Position numbers and translations under genes: made by a program
In this document: piece after piece, positions 24,759 to 36,503 of the stretch
How the letters are laid out: every line of letters starts with the position of its first letter
Numbering within the stretch: position 1 is the first letter of the stretch
Notes under the pieces: generated by a model
Database searches by the model: none
What the model was told of the DNA's origin: nothing
The model's input: only the letters and a program-made list of their open reading frames with translations
Assembly: GCF_003576645.1 (NCBI RefSeq)
Contig: NC_044919.1
Coordinates: 15,548,681-15,612,680 of the forward strand
Direction of reading: 5' to 3'
Source: Ipomoea triloba
Lineage: Eukaryota; Streptophyta; Magnoliopsida; Solanales; Convolvulaceae
Length of the DNA stretch: 64,000 bases

Positions 24759-25273
24759 GGGTGTGTTTGGTAACCCGAAAAATGATTTCCGGAAATCATT
24801 TTCCAAGCTTTCGGTACGGTGTTTGGCAACGTCCGGAAAATGTAGTCAAGGACCCTCTTTTTTCCCAAAAAAAAAAAAACAAAAAAAACTTCCGGAAAAA
24901 AAGTCTGAAAGTCATTTTCCGGAAAGGGAAAATAACCTCCGTGCATGGGTCGTCCCTCTCTCCGTTCTGGCAGACTGGTTTCCGGCTGGCTCTGGTTCCC
25001 GCCGGAGCTCTGGCTCCGACCAATGGGTTGTCCCTCTCTTCTTCTTTTTTTTTATAATAAATATTATTATTTTATATATTTTTATATTTTAAATACAATA
25101 ATAAAAATATATAATTATACAATTATACTCATTTTCAGGAAAATGAACCAAACACACAAACACAGTTTTCCAAGATGCAACCAAACACAGAAAATGAAAC
25201 TTTTTTCTGGAAAATGAGTCATTTTCAAGAAAATATTTTCTAGAAATCATTTTCCTACTTTCCAAACACACCC
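24759..25273. mobile_element. Tourist-like (PIF/Harbinger) MITE
   Basis: 515 bp with termini gggtgtgtttgg...ccaaacacaccc flanked by TAA (24756-24758 and 25274-25276), the 3-bp duplication of PIF/Harbinger elements. The subterminal region is rich in 'gaaaatgattt' phrases. Its right end, read in reverse, matches the left end of the larger element at 38974 over more than 100 bp, so the two are one family. The open frames inside are shadows of the repeat. Confidence 0.85.
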
Positions 25274-25429
25274 TAAGTTTAAATTCCGCTATGCACAAGA
25301 TACTGACAATTTGGTTAAGTGTTTTGATTTTATAATTGCTTAGCTAAATTCTAATTGTTTGTAAAAGTCTATTCAACCCCCCCCCCCCCCCCTCGAGACT
25401 TTTACTCTATCCTTTTGGGACCAACAAAG

Positions 25430-26060
25430 TATTTATACAAATATTATGAAACATATAGTAAAATTTGAAGGTAATAGATAAAAATATGCTTTGTTCAAGT
25501 ATTTGGGGAGAAAAAGTTGTATAGAAAGTTTAGAAGTTAGTGATAAAAAGTTCATAGAATGAATAAATATTAAAATATACAACTATTTATACGAATATTA
25601 TGAAACATATAGTAAAATTTGACAGTGAGAAATGAAAAGTTTGTTTCGTTCAGGTATTTAGGGAGAGAAAATTTGTAGAGAAATTTTGAAGTTAGGGATA
25701 AAAGTTTGTAGAAAGAATAAAATTCTAAATATACAAGTATTTATACGAATATTATCAAACATATTGTAAAATTTGACGGTGATAGATAAAAAGTTTGCTT
25801 TGTTCAGGTATTAAGGGAGAAAAAAATCGTAGAGAATGTTTAGAAGTTAGAGACAAAAGGTTCGTTAAGAATAAAAATAAAAATAAAAATATACAAGTAT
25901 TTATACAAATATTATAAAACATATAGTAAAATTAAATTTGAAGGAAGTTTTCTTTGTTAAGGTATTTAGGGAAAAAAAGTTGGTAAAGAAAGTTTAAAAG
26001 TTAGGGAGAAAAAGTTGGTAGAGAATGTTTGCAAGTTTGGGGTCTAATAAGGCATGAATT
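25430..26060. repeat. Tandem array, about 154-bp units
   Basis: Four recognisable units begin with 'tatttatac.aatattat' at about 25430, 25584, 25738 and 25898; each contains 'aaacatatagtaaaatttga' and 'ttcaggtatttagggaga'. The sequence left of the solo LTR (about 23130-23161) resembles a unit end, so the LTR inserted into this array. Confidence 0.85.
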
Positions 26061-26289
26061 TCAACTATTTAGAGGAAGAAAGAGTTGTAAAGTGTAGGAG
26101 AGATAAAAAGTATGTAGAGCTTAGAAATGAAGAAAATGTATGATAATGAAGAAAAAAATAATATGTTGAATTAGATATAAGCTTTGTAGAGTTTAAATAG
26201 GAAGAAAAAACAAAATAAATAGAGTTTAGATAAGGAGTGAAAGCATTCAGAGTTGGTAAATAGAAAGTTTAAAAATATTGGGGTATAGG

Positions 26290-26800
26290 TATGAATTTCA
26301 ACTATTTATATTTGAGATGAAAAAGTCTACAAAAATTGTGTAAAAAGAGTATAAAAATTTATAATTTTTTGAATACCACCCGACTTTTAAAAACTTTTTA
26401 AAAGTATTAATCGAATACCACATGACTTTTAAAACTCTCTAAAAAATTTTAATCAAATATTGCCACAATTTTTGAAACTTTTTAAAAATTTTAATTTGAA
26501 TACTTCTAAATTTTTAAAGTTTCTAAAAAATTTGTAAAATGTATGGAAGTCATGATGAAATACACCTTGCTTAGTGTGAATAATAAGTTGTACAATTTTT
26601 TAAATACCACCAACTTTTAAAAAAAAATAAAAATCTTAATCAAATACCACACTACTTTTAAAATTCTCTAAAAATTTTAATCACACAATTTTTGAAACTT
26701 TTTAAAAATTTTAATTTGAATTCTTTTACATTTTTAAAGTTTATAAAAATTTTAAAAATGTATGGAAGTCATGATGGAATGCACTTATGCACCTTGCTTA
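26290..26800. repeat. AT-rich direct duplication, about 220 bp apart
   Basis: The segment around 26370-26575 is repeated at about 26600-26800 (shared phrases 'aataccac..gacttttaaa' and 'tatggaagtcatgatg'). The ends resemble 'gggtgtattcaatcatgact' at 21974 read in reverse, so this may be the right end of a large foldback element; that link is inference. Confidence 0.55.
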
Positions 26801-27180
26801 GTGTGATCTTACGGCGCAGTGGAGATAGGCATGACAGATTGACAGCTAAGTGTGAGGCAGAGGGTCAACCAACCAATAATTTTCTTCTTTTTTTTTTTTT
26901 TGGAAAAACCAATAATTTTCTAAAATAGGCGTTCACGTTTAATGTTCTTACTCAAAATCGCATGCACAAAAAAAGGCAAAAAATCCTTCCTTATTAATTA
27001 TGTTGAAAATGAATATTCCACTAATTTCAATATGGATTTGATTTTTTGGATAATGAGAAAATCGCAGTTATTATTTAAGGATGTGCAATAAGTAAGTTCA
27101 TCTTATAACTCTAATCAGTAAAAAATCAAAATGAAATAAACTAGTCTAAATTATCTATAGTTGACCGGTTTAAGCAAAGA

Positions 27181-27260
27181 AAACAAATTTCGCCGAGAAT
27201 TGAACTTGTAACCATGTGATTATCAAGTTAACACTCTGAACAACCTGAGGAAGTTGCTCC
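27181..27260 (-). mobile_element. tRNA-like SINE fragment
   Basis: On the minus strand the sequence contains 'ggttacaagttcaattctcg', a B-box-like promoter, about 50 bases after 'ttcctcaggttgttcagagt', an A-box-like stretch. This is the layout of a tRNA-derived SINE head. No intact tRNA fold is supported. Confidence 0.4.
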
Positions 27261-27732
27261 AAATTCGATTTCTTTTACTATATAAATACCGCAAGTGAGT
27301 GTGTGCGGCCATCTGTTATCATTTGTCAATTTAAAATAAACTATCGAATCTTTCAAAAAAAAAAAAAACTATCGTAATATTCTCTTATCAACCAATTTAA
27401 TAATTGATTCCATCAATGCAACATTCAGAACTAGTAACCGCCGTGTGTGAATTACATTCAATATAAGAGGTTGTTGAGTCATTATAATTAATCTTTTAAT
27501 CATCTAGTCTGACTATAATGTGGGACCGGTCTTGGGGTGAAGTATTTTACCTTTTGTGGACAAGTAATTGATTTCAATTTCCAAACATGCTTAAGAACGA
27601 AAGGAAAGAAATATCAAAGAATTATAATTAAAATTAATCCTAATTTTATTTTGTTGAGCAAAATAATTAGTATAATTATATCGAAGGAGCTAGATATGGG
27701 AAGATATTCCATTTGTATTCATTCCCAGCCAC

Positions 27733-27740
27733 TATAAATA
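27733..27740 (+). promoter_or_regulatory. TATA box of VIT1
   Basis: TATAAATA lies 116 bp before the VIT1 start codon, which suggests transcription from about 27765 and a 5' UTR of about 90 bases. The UTR is AT-rich with a TA run just before the ATG. Confidence 0.6.
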
Positions 27741-27855
27741 AATCATATCCCACTATATATCGCGGTGCCTGAGCCATCATTTTCAATTCTTGTGAGTTTC
27801 AATTATTGTTATCCCAAAACACAAATAAGGATCGGAGAAACAATATATATATATA

Positions 27856-29272
27856 ATGGCGGCGGCGCAAGAAGTTGAGATCTCTTTGTTGAATCAACAT
27901 AAAGAGAAACATTTCACCGCCGGCGAGATCATCAGAGACATCATCATTGGCGTCTCCGATGGCCTAACCGTCCCGTTTGCCCTCGCCGCCGGCCTCTCCG
28001 GCGCTAATGCCTCCTCCTCCATCATTCTCACCGCCGGTATCGCTGAGGTTACTGCAGGCGCCATTTCCATGGGACTCGGAGGGTACCTAATCTTTTACTC
28101 TACAATTTTATTTTGTAAATTATTATAATTAAGGAGCTGAAAACACTATTTCTCCAATTCGATCAATATTTTAAGTGTTAATTATTATTAGAACCAATTT
28201 TGGTCAAACGACTATTAGCAAAATGACAATTTCGATCCACATGTTTAATTTCTACCAATTTTAGTGACACGACTATTATTTTAGTACCAATTTTTATTCA
28301 CGACTATTATTTTAGTGTCAAAATTAATCGCACCGATCACCCATCCGTTTAAAACGTGCAAAAATCTAAAATTATTAAGGGTATTTTTGTCTTTTTCAAC
28401 TTAATATTCCAATTTGAGCATGAATAAATGGATTTTAAGTCCTAATATCAATCAAAATATGCAATTCTCCTCCTCAAATTAAGGTAAAATGAGGAGGAAA
28501 ACTGTAAATTTTGATCGATCTTAGGACTTAATTCCATTTATTCATGTTCAAATTGGATATTAAATTGAAAAGGACGAAAATACCCTTAACAATTTTAGAT
28601 TTTTGCGCGTTTTAGACATAAGGGTGACCGGTGCGATGAATTTTGCCACTAAAATAATAGTCATGGATGAAAATTGGTATTAAAACAATAGTCGTGGGAC
28701 CAAAATTGGTAGAAATTAAACATGTGGACCAAAATTTTCATTTTGCTAATAGTCGTGGGACTATTTGCTCTTATTATTATATATATAAGCTATAAATTGA
28801 ATTTATCGTGGGTTGTTTTGCAGTTATTTGGCTGCTAAGAGTGAGGCTGATCACTACGCGAGAGAACTGAAGAGGGAGCATGAAGAGATCTTAACTGTAC
28901 CTGATACAGGTACGTTAGTAGTATAAATGAGGAAGACAGACTTGCATTGCTCAAAATCTAATGGACACCAAAAGCTTTTATGCTATCATCAATTTTAATA
29001 GTATGAATTTTTAAAAATATATTAAAACATACAACATAATAATATAATTAGACTTCCCATATTTTTGGTCCGTGTGTACTTCTGTTTGAAAACATGAAAA
29101 ATATATTTTAGAAAGTGATTTTCAAAAATTACTAATTTGTTAAAAAATATTTTAATTTTTGGATATTTGGTTGTAGGTCAAAAAACATTTTTTGTGTGTT
29201 TACTTGAAAATTAAGAAATTACATTTTTTTTAGTTTAGTTCATTTTCTTGAAAATGAGCATATTATTATTAT

Positions 29273-29317
<45 letters not shown>

Positions 29318-32300
29318 CAATGAAAATAAAGAATTTGAGAAATTTTTTCTAATTAAATACTCCGTATTTAATAATTTGTTTTCTAAATTGGGTTTTTTTT
29401 TTCTGTTGACCGTGAATTTTTCCTTTCACTTCTTTTTTTCTTGGATACCTAAATAGAGAATTTGAGAAATTTTTTCTAATTAAATACTCCGTATTTAATC
29501 ATTTTTTTCCTTTTTTCTGTTGACCGAGAATTTTTCCTTTTACTTTTTTTTTTCTTGGATACCTAAATAGAGAAAAATCTTGAAAATGACTTCTGAAAGT
29601 CATTTTTAGGGTTTCTAAACGAACTCTAAATTCCATAATCATGTACATATATATTTAGATAAATTTATAAATAAAGTTTACATAAATAAATTGATTATTC
29701 ATAATTTTATTTCATGTATATTATAATTCCTAAAATATGAATAATAATTAAAGAAATTATATTTAGAAATCAAAAGTAGTAAATTTTAAATTTTGTATGA
29801 GTAGATTTAGACCCTAATCGTAGGTATTTCTTTATATGATTGTATAATGCATGGTATGTACTCATAATATTTATTAATATATATTTAGACAAATTTTATA
29901 ATATAATTTCCCTAATTATAATTTATATTCTTCGATTTATAATTAATATAATTATATTTAGAAATTTAATTTTTTTGTATGATTAATATGCCAATGACTT
30001 TGTGATCTAGTGGCACGAAGTGACTCTTTTATATGGGGAAAACATCGTTGCAGGTTCTTGATATTATTAATCAAATATATCATATAATTATTAAAATTTA
30101 GATTACATTTAAGTAACTTTTGCATTAGTAAAGTTAATTTCCTTATACAATTAACAAACACGTATAAAAAATTATTTGTGGATCTTGAATTTGTGAATAT
30201 TGTCTTGTACCTCTTATCATTTGTTGTTACAATAAACTTTTTAATGCTGGACAAGTGACACATTATTTTGAGCATGATTAAAGCGCAATTTTATTATTTA
30301 TTAATTGGTACCATTATTTTCAGCCTAAATCATTATTATAATTTCAACAATTTTCTGGTATTTTAGCCCTAAATGATTACTATGAATTAAATTATCATAT
30401 ATACTATATATTATTATTTAATCTCTCTAAAAATGAGAGGAATTCCAAATTTCATCTATTTAATCTCTCTAAAAATGAGAGGAATTCCAAATTTCATCAA
30501 AACAAAAGTCTTCTAGATGGGCAGAAAAAGACTTATGCGTGTGTGTTGGCGCTAGTATGTATATACTAGTTTTATACCGCATTGCGCGAATGGGTTAATG
30601 CCCAATGTTTATATGTAAATAAATATTTGAAAGTATATCAATGCAAGATTATATAAAAGAAGTTTATACATGAGTAATTGAATGTCGAATTTTTTATTTA
30701 AATATCTAACTCAAAGTATATGAATCCGAGATAATATAGAAAATTCATTATAATTATTACTAAAATAAATGTTTGCAACCTTGTAAAATTGATAGTCTAA
30801 AAATGATAGTCTAAATATATACTACTTTTAATTTGAATTTTTCTAAGTGTTCTTAATTCTCTTTTGAGTAACATTGTCATCATTGTCTTCATCTTTACTA
30901 TTTGTTCTCTTCCTTTTTGTTGGTAGTGTGTTATTTGCAATTCAGTTATTGTTGGTAGCATAGATGACAATGTCATGCAATGAGATTATGATATAGGAGA
31001 TATGGACTTTTCTTTAGTTGTTCTGCTTGGGGTTCATTTGGTTCAATCATTATTGTAGAATGAGTTATTGTGGATAAAGAAATCCCTAGTTTAAGAAAAA
31101 AAGATTAAATAAATTAATAAAAATTTGAAAATTTAAAATATTATGTATTCCAAAGATATTAAAAGGTAGTTTCTAGCTTCAATTTGCTGGGTAATGAGTT
31201 ATTTGAGTACATTCATTGTCAACAAATCCCCCAAGTAGTTAATATGATTGGTTTCAAACTATTCTTTTTTATTTTTTTCATGGTATTAAAGAAATACATA
31301 TGTATCATTTTTTGGTGTAACTACTAATTTATTTAATTCAATAAGAGTAAAATAGATTGATTCCGCTTCAATTTGTTGGGTTATTATTTGAGTACTCTCT
31401 TTGTCAACCAATCCCCAAGTGGTTAATATAATTAGCTTCAAAAATACTATTTTTTTTCATAGTATTAATAAAATACTTGGTAAATAAATATATAACATTA
31501 TTTTGTAATATAACTTTGATATTTAATTACAAGATATTGTAAAAATAAGATAATGGACAATGTAATGAATATCAATTGATAAATTTGAATGTAAAGAATC
31601 TTTGCATGAGAGAAAATAAAGACAATATAACTAATGAAATTATTTCTCTTATTTAATTTAATTTTTTGATAATGAATAACTTTTTCAAATAAAGGTATTG
31701 TAGACACATAATTCTAAATTAAAGAAATACATATGTATCATTTTTGTTGTAGCTACTAATTTATTTAATTTAATAAGAGTAAAATAGAGTGAGAAACTTA
31801 ATTATGTCAAATTTGATTGAGATGAGGTTCGAACCTAAGACCTTTCTTATAAAAATTAATGGGTAAGTTAAAAGTTAATGGGATGTTAACGGAGAAGAGA
31901 ATATTTAACGGAAAACTTAACGGATAATCATAAAAGTAAGGTTAAATTAGGTAATATCTATTAATAATATTAATCTGAATTATCTTAACCATCTATTTGA
32001 TTAAATAATTCATCTGAACCATCCATTTGATTAAATAATTTGACTGTCATTTTTCTACCCATTTTAGGCCTAACTCTCTTTGGCTCTTATTAGTATAGTA
32101 GATATTACTCAAAACGTTAAAGTGGATCAAACATTAATATAGAGTCCATTTGATAATACGTAGATATACACTCAATATTAGTGACTCTAAAAGTGCATCT
32201 AATAATATGTAAAATGCACTGCACACTCACATATCACTGAACGCACTTTATAATATTGTTGAATACACTTTACAATGTTGTTCCTTACACTTTACATTTT

Positions 32301-33470
32301 AAGATAATTTATAAAATGTAATATCGTTTCAGAGCCATTAATCGTCCCTAAATTGACAACTATATATGATCAGTTTTTAGTTCTCTCTTGAGCTCCAGTT
32401 TTTAGTTGATCTGTTTTCTATACATACATGTGATGTGGTAGTGTTTATATGATAATATTGGTATGAATTGCAGAAGCTGCAGAGGTTGCGGAGATACTAT
32501 CACAATATGGGCTTCAGGCACATGAATGTAATCCAATTGTGAATGCCCTGAGAAAGAACCCCCAAGCGTGGATTGATTTTATGATGAAGTAAGTCTCCCC
32601 ACTTTGTACCATTGTACTTCACTCTTAAACTTATTGTTTATTTATTAAATAATTTGTAGACTTAATGTCATCCCTGAGGCTCTGAGTATAATAATTTTTT
32701 CCAAATTTATTTTTAAAATTTTAAATTAACCACACATACTCCTTCAACTTTCAAATTTTAACTAGTTGGGGTCCTTTCAAAGGACCATGGCTGGTTCAAT
32801 TTTGAAAGTTGAAAGTCCACAACTAATTAAAATCTGATAATTAAAGGACCAGGGGTGGTTAACTTGAAAGCTTAAAGACCAGGCAAATTGTTCTGTGGAT
32901 CCGGGTCTAAAATACACAATTTACCTACTAAATGTTCACAATTCAAATTGTGAACATTCAATATGTAAATTGTGTATTTTAGACCCGGGTTTATCTTGCA
33001 AGGCGGACCCACGTGCGCGTCCATGGTATAATTGTTCGAAGGATCAGGTTAACTTGAAAGTTTAGGACTAAATGTGATAAAATCATTATACTCGGAAGAC
33101 CCATCCAGATGGCATTTACTCTTAATTTAATTTGGACATACATTATAAGTATGGGTGAAATGGGAAGTGCAGGTTTGAGTTGGGCTTAGAAAAGCCAGAA
33201 CCAGGGAGGGCGTTGAAAAGTGCATTTACCATTGCAGTTGCTTATATATTAGGAGGTTTGGTTCCCCTAATTCCATACATGTTCATTCCGGTTGCATCTC
33301 AGGCCGTTCTTGCCTCTGTAGCCATAACTCTAGTGGCTTTATTCATCTTTGGTTATGGCAAAGGCCATTTTACTGGGAGTAAACCATTTAGAAGCGCTTT
33401 TCAGACCGCACTAATTGGAGCCATTGCATCTGCTGCTGCTTTTGGTTTAGCCAAGGCAGTCCAAGGATAG
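27856..33470 (+). CDS. VIT1: Vacuolar iron transporter VIT1
   Basis: Tonoplast Fe2+/Mn2+ : H+ antiporter that loads iron into the vacuole. Four exons with GT-AG borders: 27856-28082, 28824-28909, 32474-32588 and 33173-33470 (stop TAG), 726 bp, 241 residues, close to the usual 235-250. The start ATGGCGGCGGCG has a good plant context. Residues 20-45 (FTAGEIIRDIIIGVSDGLTV) form the first membrane segment with the conserved Asp35; ASSSIILTAGIAEVTAGAIS leads into Met72 and GLGG, matching the transport-path residues of the family. Residues 77-143 form the cytosolic metal-binding domain, rich in Glu and His (SEADHYARELKREHEEI, EAAEVAEIL). Exon 4 encodes the last three membrane segments (ILGGLVPLIPYMFIP, FIFGYGKGHFTGSKPFRSAF, ending AKAVQG). 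Every frame is intact. Introns 1-3 (0.74, 3.56 and 0.58 kb) each carry transposon-derived sequence. Confidence 0.97.
28191..28770. mobile_element. Mutator-type foldback MITE in VIT1 intron 1
   Basis: 580 bp with long inverted arms: gaaccaatttt...cgactattagcaaaatga on the left, mirrored by tcattttgctaatagtcg...gctc on the right. It is flanked by the 9-bp repeat TTATTATTA (28182-28190 and 28771-28779). It resembles the 585-1043 element in its GAG(C)-type ends and 'cgactatt' arms, so both may belong to one superfamily branch. It fills most of intron 1. Confidence 0.82.
29084..29630. mobile_element. Diverged Tourist-family element in VIT1 intron 2
   Basis: The left part (gtttgaaaacatgaaaaat...'atatttggttgtaggtcaaa'...'gtttacttgaaaa') follows the order of the left arm of the element at 38974. 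It carries a (TAA)n tract at about 29262-29317 and an internal tandem duplication of about 126 bp starting near 29332 and 29458. The ends are worn and no target duplication is clear. Confidence 0.5.
29995..30070 (+). mobile_element. Possible SINE remnant
   Basis: 'ctttgtgatctagtggcacg' resembles the A-box region of the SINE at 47498, and 'ttgcaggttcttgat' sits where a B box would be, but it is a poor match. Located in VIT1 intron 2. Confidence 0.3.
30566..32102 (-). mobile_element. Non-autonomous Helitron, copy 1, in VIT1 intron 2
   Basis: On the minus strand it begins TCTACTATACTAATAAGAG (5' TC at 32102) and ends CTAG at 30566, with a hairpin (cgcgcaatgcggt, one arm mutated) about eight bases before the end. 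It is inserted between A and T, as Helitrons do. It has no coding capacity. The inverted copy at 57940-59494 matches over its length. Confidence 0.88.
32663..33118. mobile_element. Foldback element in VIT1 intron 3 with a central palindrome
   Basis: Outer arms: 'tgtcatccctgaggctctga...gtataataattt' on the left against 'aaaatcattatactcggaagacccatccagatggca' reversed on the right. In its centre, 32901-32998 is a near-perfect palindrome (ccgggtctaaaatacacaat mirrored by attgtgtattttagacccgg). No target duplication is established, so the superfamily is open. It fills most of intron 3. Confidence 0.65.
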
Positions 33471-33849
33471 TTGCTTGTGGTAATGCAACTCAATATACTC
33501 CTGGGTTTGCATTAATTCATTCCTTTTATATTAATTTTGTAAGATTCATCCTCTATTTTTATTTTATTTTTTTACAATTTGGAATTGTTTTTCTTGAAGG
33601 ATACAATTTAGTATTATTTACTTTGTTATATTGCTAGTTTTTTTTTTTCAGAAGCATTGCAATCTTTTCAGCTTTACATAAATTAAATTATTTGATAACT
33701 ATTTTGTCAATTTTTTAATAACTTACAGAAACGACATAACAGATAGCTGTTAATGATCCCAAGAATGAATTGTTATTGATGACTTTTTGTTAAGCTCTGG
33801 ATTTAGCTATCCATGCAAAATCACTAGTGTGGAACTGGAAGGGTTAAGT
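33471..33849 (+). other. VIT1 3' UTR and downstream spacer
   Basis: AT-rich sequence after the VIT1 stop codon, expected to hold the 3' UTR; no single poly(A) signal stands out. No other gene is supported before the Copia element. Confidence 0.5.
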
Positions 33850-34396
33850 GTATTAGGATTAGGGTTAAGTGTATTAGGATTCTGTATTCTAGTTACATTA
33901 GAATTCTTTCTCCCTACCTCTGTGTTAAGTGTATTGTTCTCCCAAGAGGAGAACTAGCTTGCCGCTGCCGACCGATGACTGCTTCTTCCTCTTGCACCAT
34001 CTCAAATATTCCTCTCCATCCCCAATCCCTATAAATACCCTACCGTCTATAGATAACTCGTCATTTTATATACATTAAACTTACCTCTTCAAATTATTTA
34101 TTTGTGAAAGCCCAACTTGTTCCATTTCTTCGTGGACAAAATCTCAGTGAATACGTTGATGACACATTATTGTTTCTAGTTTCTTTCATTCAGGCTCCGA
34201 ATGGATGTTCCGTGGTAGCCAATCCTGTGGCTCAAGATTGGGTCTGACAAGATTCTTCTATTTTGTCCATGCTCATCTCGTCTCTATCAGATAAGGTTAT
34301 GTATGTTGCAATTGGACATACCACGTCCCGGGCCCTGTGGCAAGCTAATCCTCCTCTCGAACACGTTCTCTGAGTCTCCTTAGTTAACTGCAATCT

Positions 34397-34705
34397 TTGC
34401 GCCAAGGGGATTCCATGATGAGTGAGTATATTGGTAAAGCCAATGTTTTGATTGGACTACTTGTTGAAGCTGGCCAGCTGATTGGTTTGTATGAACAAAA
34501 TTTCTATTTGTTGAAGGGCCTTCGCCCTGAGTACCATGCAATGGTCTCCTCATTGATCACCAAGGAACTTGTGACAATTGATCAACTCAACGACTATCTC
34601 ACCGCACATCAGTTCATCTATGCGGATGATGTCTCTTTGGCTGCTCCCCCCACCCAAGCGCCATCATTTTTTACACAAAGACGACCAATCGTTGTTTCTC
34701 AATAG
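34397..34705 (+). pseudogene. Copia gag fragment (UBN2 type)
   Basis: Encodes MSEYIGKANVLIGLLVEAGQ, then LLKGLRPEYHAMVSSLITK and LNDYLTAHQFI, the pattern of the plant Copia gag polypeptide. It ends early in stop codons, and no zinc knuckle is intact downstream (a Cys-poor frame follows). Confidence 0.85.
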
Positions 34706-35033
34706 GAACGCACTACTAATCAACCTCGTGGTTGTGGTCGTGACCGTGGCTACATTTCAAAGTGTCAAATGTACAACAACCTTGGTCATACTGCCCTACA
34801 ATGTTACAAAAGAAATTTTGGAGCACTCATTCCTCAAGCAAATATGACTTATGTTAATGATCTAGCAACCACCCCTCATCATGCCGCTCCAAACTACTCT
34901 TTATTACAACAAGTAGAAGAGTACACAAGCAATGACACTCTTTGAGTTGGTAATGGTATAAGTTTGAATATTTTCTGGTACTAGATACACTTCTATATAT
35001 ATCATCTCCAACACATCCCTAAATTTACAAAAT

Positions 35034-36417
35034 GTGTTACATATTCCTAATCTAACCAAACGTCTTCTGTCTGTCAAACGTTTTGCCAATGACAATAATA
35101 TTTTCTTTGAATTTCATCCGTCATTTTCTGTTGTGAAAGATATCACCAACAACCAAGTTCTACTTAAAGGAGTAAGTTCGGGGGATTATACAAACTTCAA
35201 ATATGTTCTTCATTTTAGATAATGAAAGCATTCCATTACTACCAACCCAAAGAAATACGACCTCTCTGAGATATACGGTTTATGCCGGAAAGGTATCCCA
35301 AGCTGGCAGGAGACCTTGATACACACCCCAAAGTTCACATTTCGCTAAGCTTTAGGCGAGCTCATAAGCCAGAAAGAGACTAGGCGTTGACCGATTCCAG
35401 CTTGCATATGCAGGATCCCACAGGAGGTCAACCTGCTGCCAATCCTGCAGCGGAGAAACCCTCACGGTGGACCAGTAGATTTTGGGATCGTTTCTACCAA
35501 CGAAATGAACGCTACGCCCGTTCCGAATGCTTCTCCTACAAAAATCTATGGCATTCGCTACATCAAAAGCATCTTCAAAAGTTTGGCACAATCGTCTCAG
35601 TTACCCCATTCTAGAGCCCTACACAACATTTCACGTCATTGTTCAGTGTCAAAATCATCAAGTAATTGTAGTACACTTTGTTCTCCATGTCAACTAGTGA
35701 AATCCTCACTATTTCCTCTAGAAAGAGTCACAAAATCCAATTCTTCTGTATTAGATTTAATTTACACAGATATTTGTGGACCATCTCCGATTTTATCTAA
35801 TGAGGGTCATCGTTATTTCGTTATATTTGTTGATGGCTATTCTCGATATATTAATTTGGTTTTTTCTCATAAAACTAAAAAACAAACATCTATGCTATTT
35901 TTCATAGGTTTAAAACACTGGTTGAGAAAATCATTTTCTGCAAAATAAAATCCATGCAATCTAATCTAGGGGTAAATACAAAAAGCTAGACAAACTCTTT
36001 GTTAGTCTTGCAATAAACTATCGTCAGTCCTGTGCTTACAAACACATTATTGAAGCTGGTGTAACCTTACTTGCTCAAACTTATGCCCCTACTAGATTTT
36101 GAGTTTATGCCTATGAAACTGCGATCTTTCTAATTAACCATATGCCCTCCACAACCTTAAAAAATTTGAGTCCCTATGAAATTATCAACAAAACAACTAC
36201 CAACTACTCATTCCTACGTGTCTTTGGTTGCTTGTGTTTTTACTATCCACCTCCCTACAATAAACACAAAATAGAGTATTGTTCTGCTAAGTCTATCTTC
36301 ATTAGACACTCAGACTCATTTAGAGGATATTGTTGCCGAAATCTAAATACTAGAAAATTTCTTACCACTTGGCATGTCCGATTTGATGAGAATGTTTTTA
36401 ACCAAAAGAAAAGTTAA
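35034..36417 (+). pseudogene. Copia pre-integrase and integrase fragments, interrupted
   Basis: 35034-35222 has LHIPNLTKRLLSVKRFANDN (gag-pre-integrase). 35505-35948 has LDLIYTDICGPSPILSNEGH and FVIFVDGYSRY, the integrase catalytic core with its Asp residues. 36142-36417 continues with FLRVFGCLCFYYPP and FIRHSDSFRGY, the end of the integrase. Between the first two pieces lies a GC-richer block (about 35225-35560) that does not belong to a Copia polyprotein. Confidence 0.87.
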
Positions 36418-36503
36418 TGGTACAATTGAACAATACAAAGCCAGACTAGTTGTAAAAAGGATTTAATCAGGTTGAAGAAAAAGATTATTTTGACACTTTC
36501 AGT

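Larger units (their letters stand above)
23162..25426. mobile_element. Solo LTR with perfect 5-bp target duplication
   Basis: Begins TGTTAGGAATATATG and ends GGGACCAACA, giving matching TGTT...AACA termini. It is flanked by AAGTA on both sides (23157-23161 and 25427-25431). No interior coding region or second LTR is present, so it is a solo LTR of about 1.75 kb plus the 0.5-kb MITE inserted at 24759. A short tandem repeat lies at 23640-23880, and a C-run of about 16 at 25377-25392 precedes the 3' end, as in LTRs of the SIRE/Maximus kind of Copia elements (the kind is inferred). Confidence 0.8.

Noticed and set aside
21974..26572. One large foldback element spanning the solo LTR and array, based on 'gggtgtattcaatcatgact' at one end and its reverse at the other
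   Set aside because: End similarity is about 20 bases and no target duplication matches; left as an unproven possibility.
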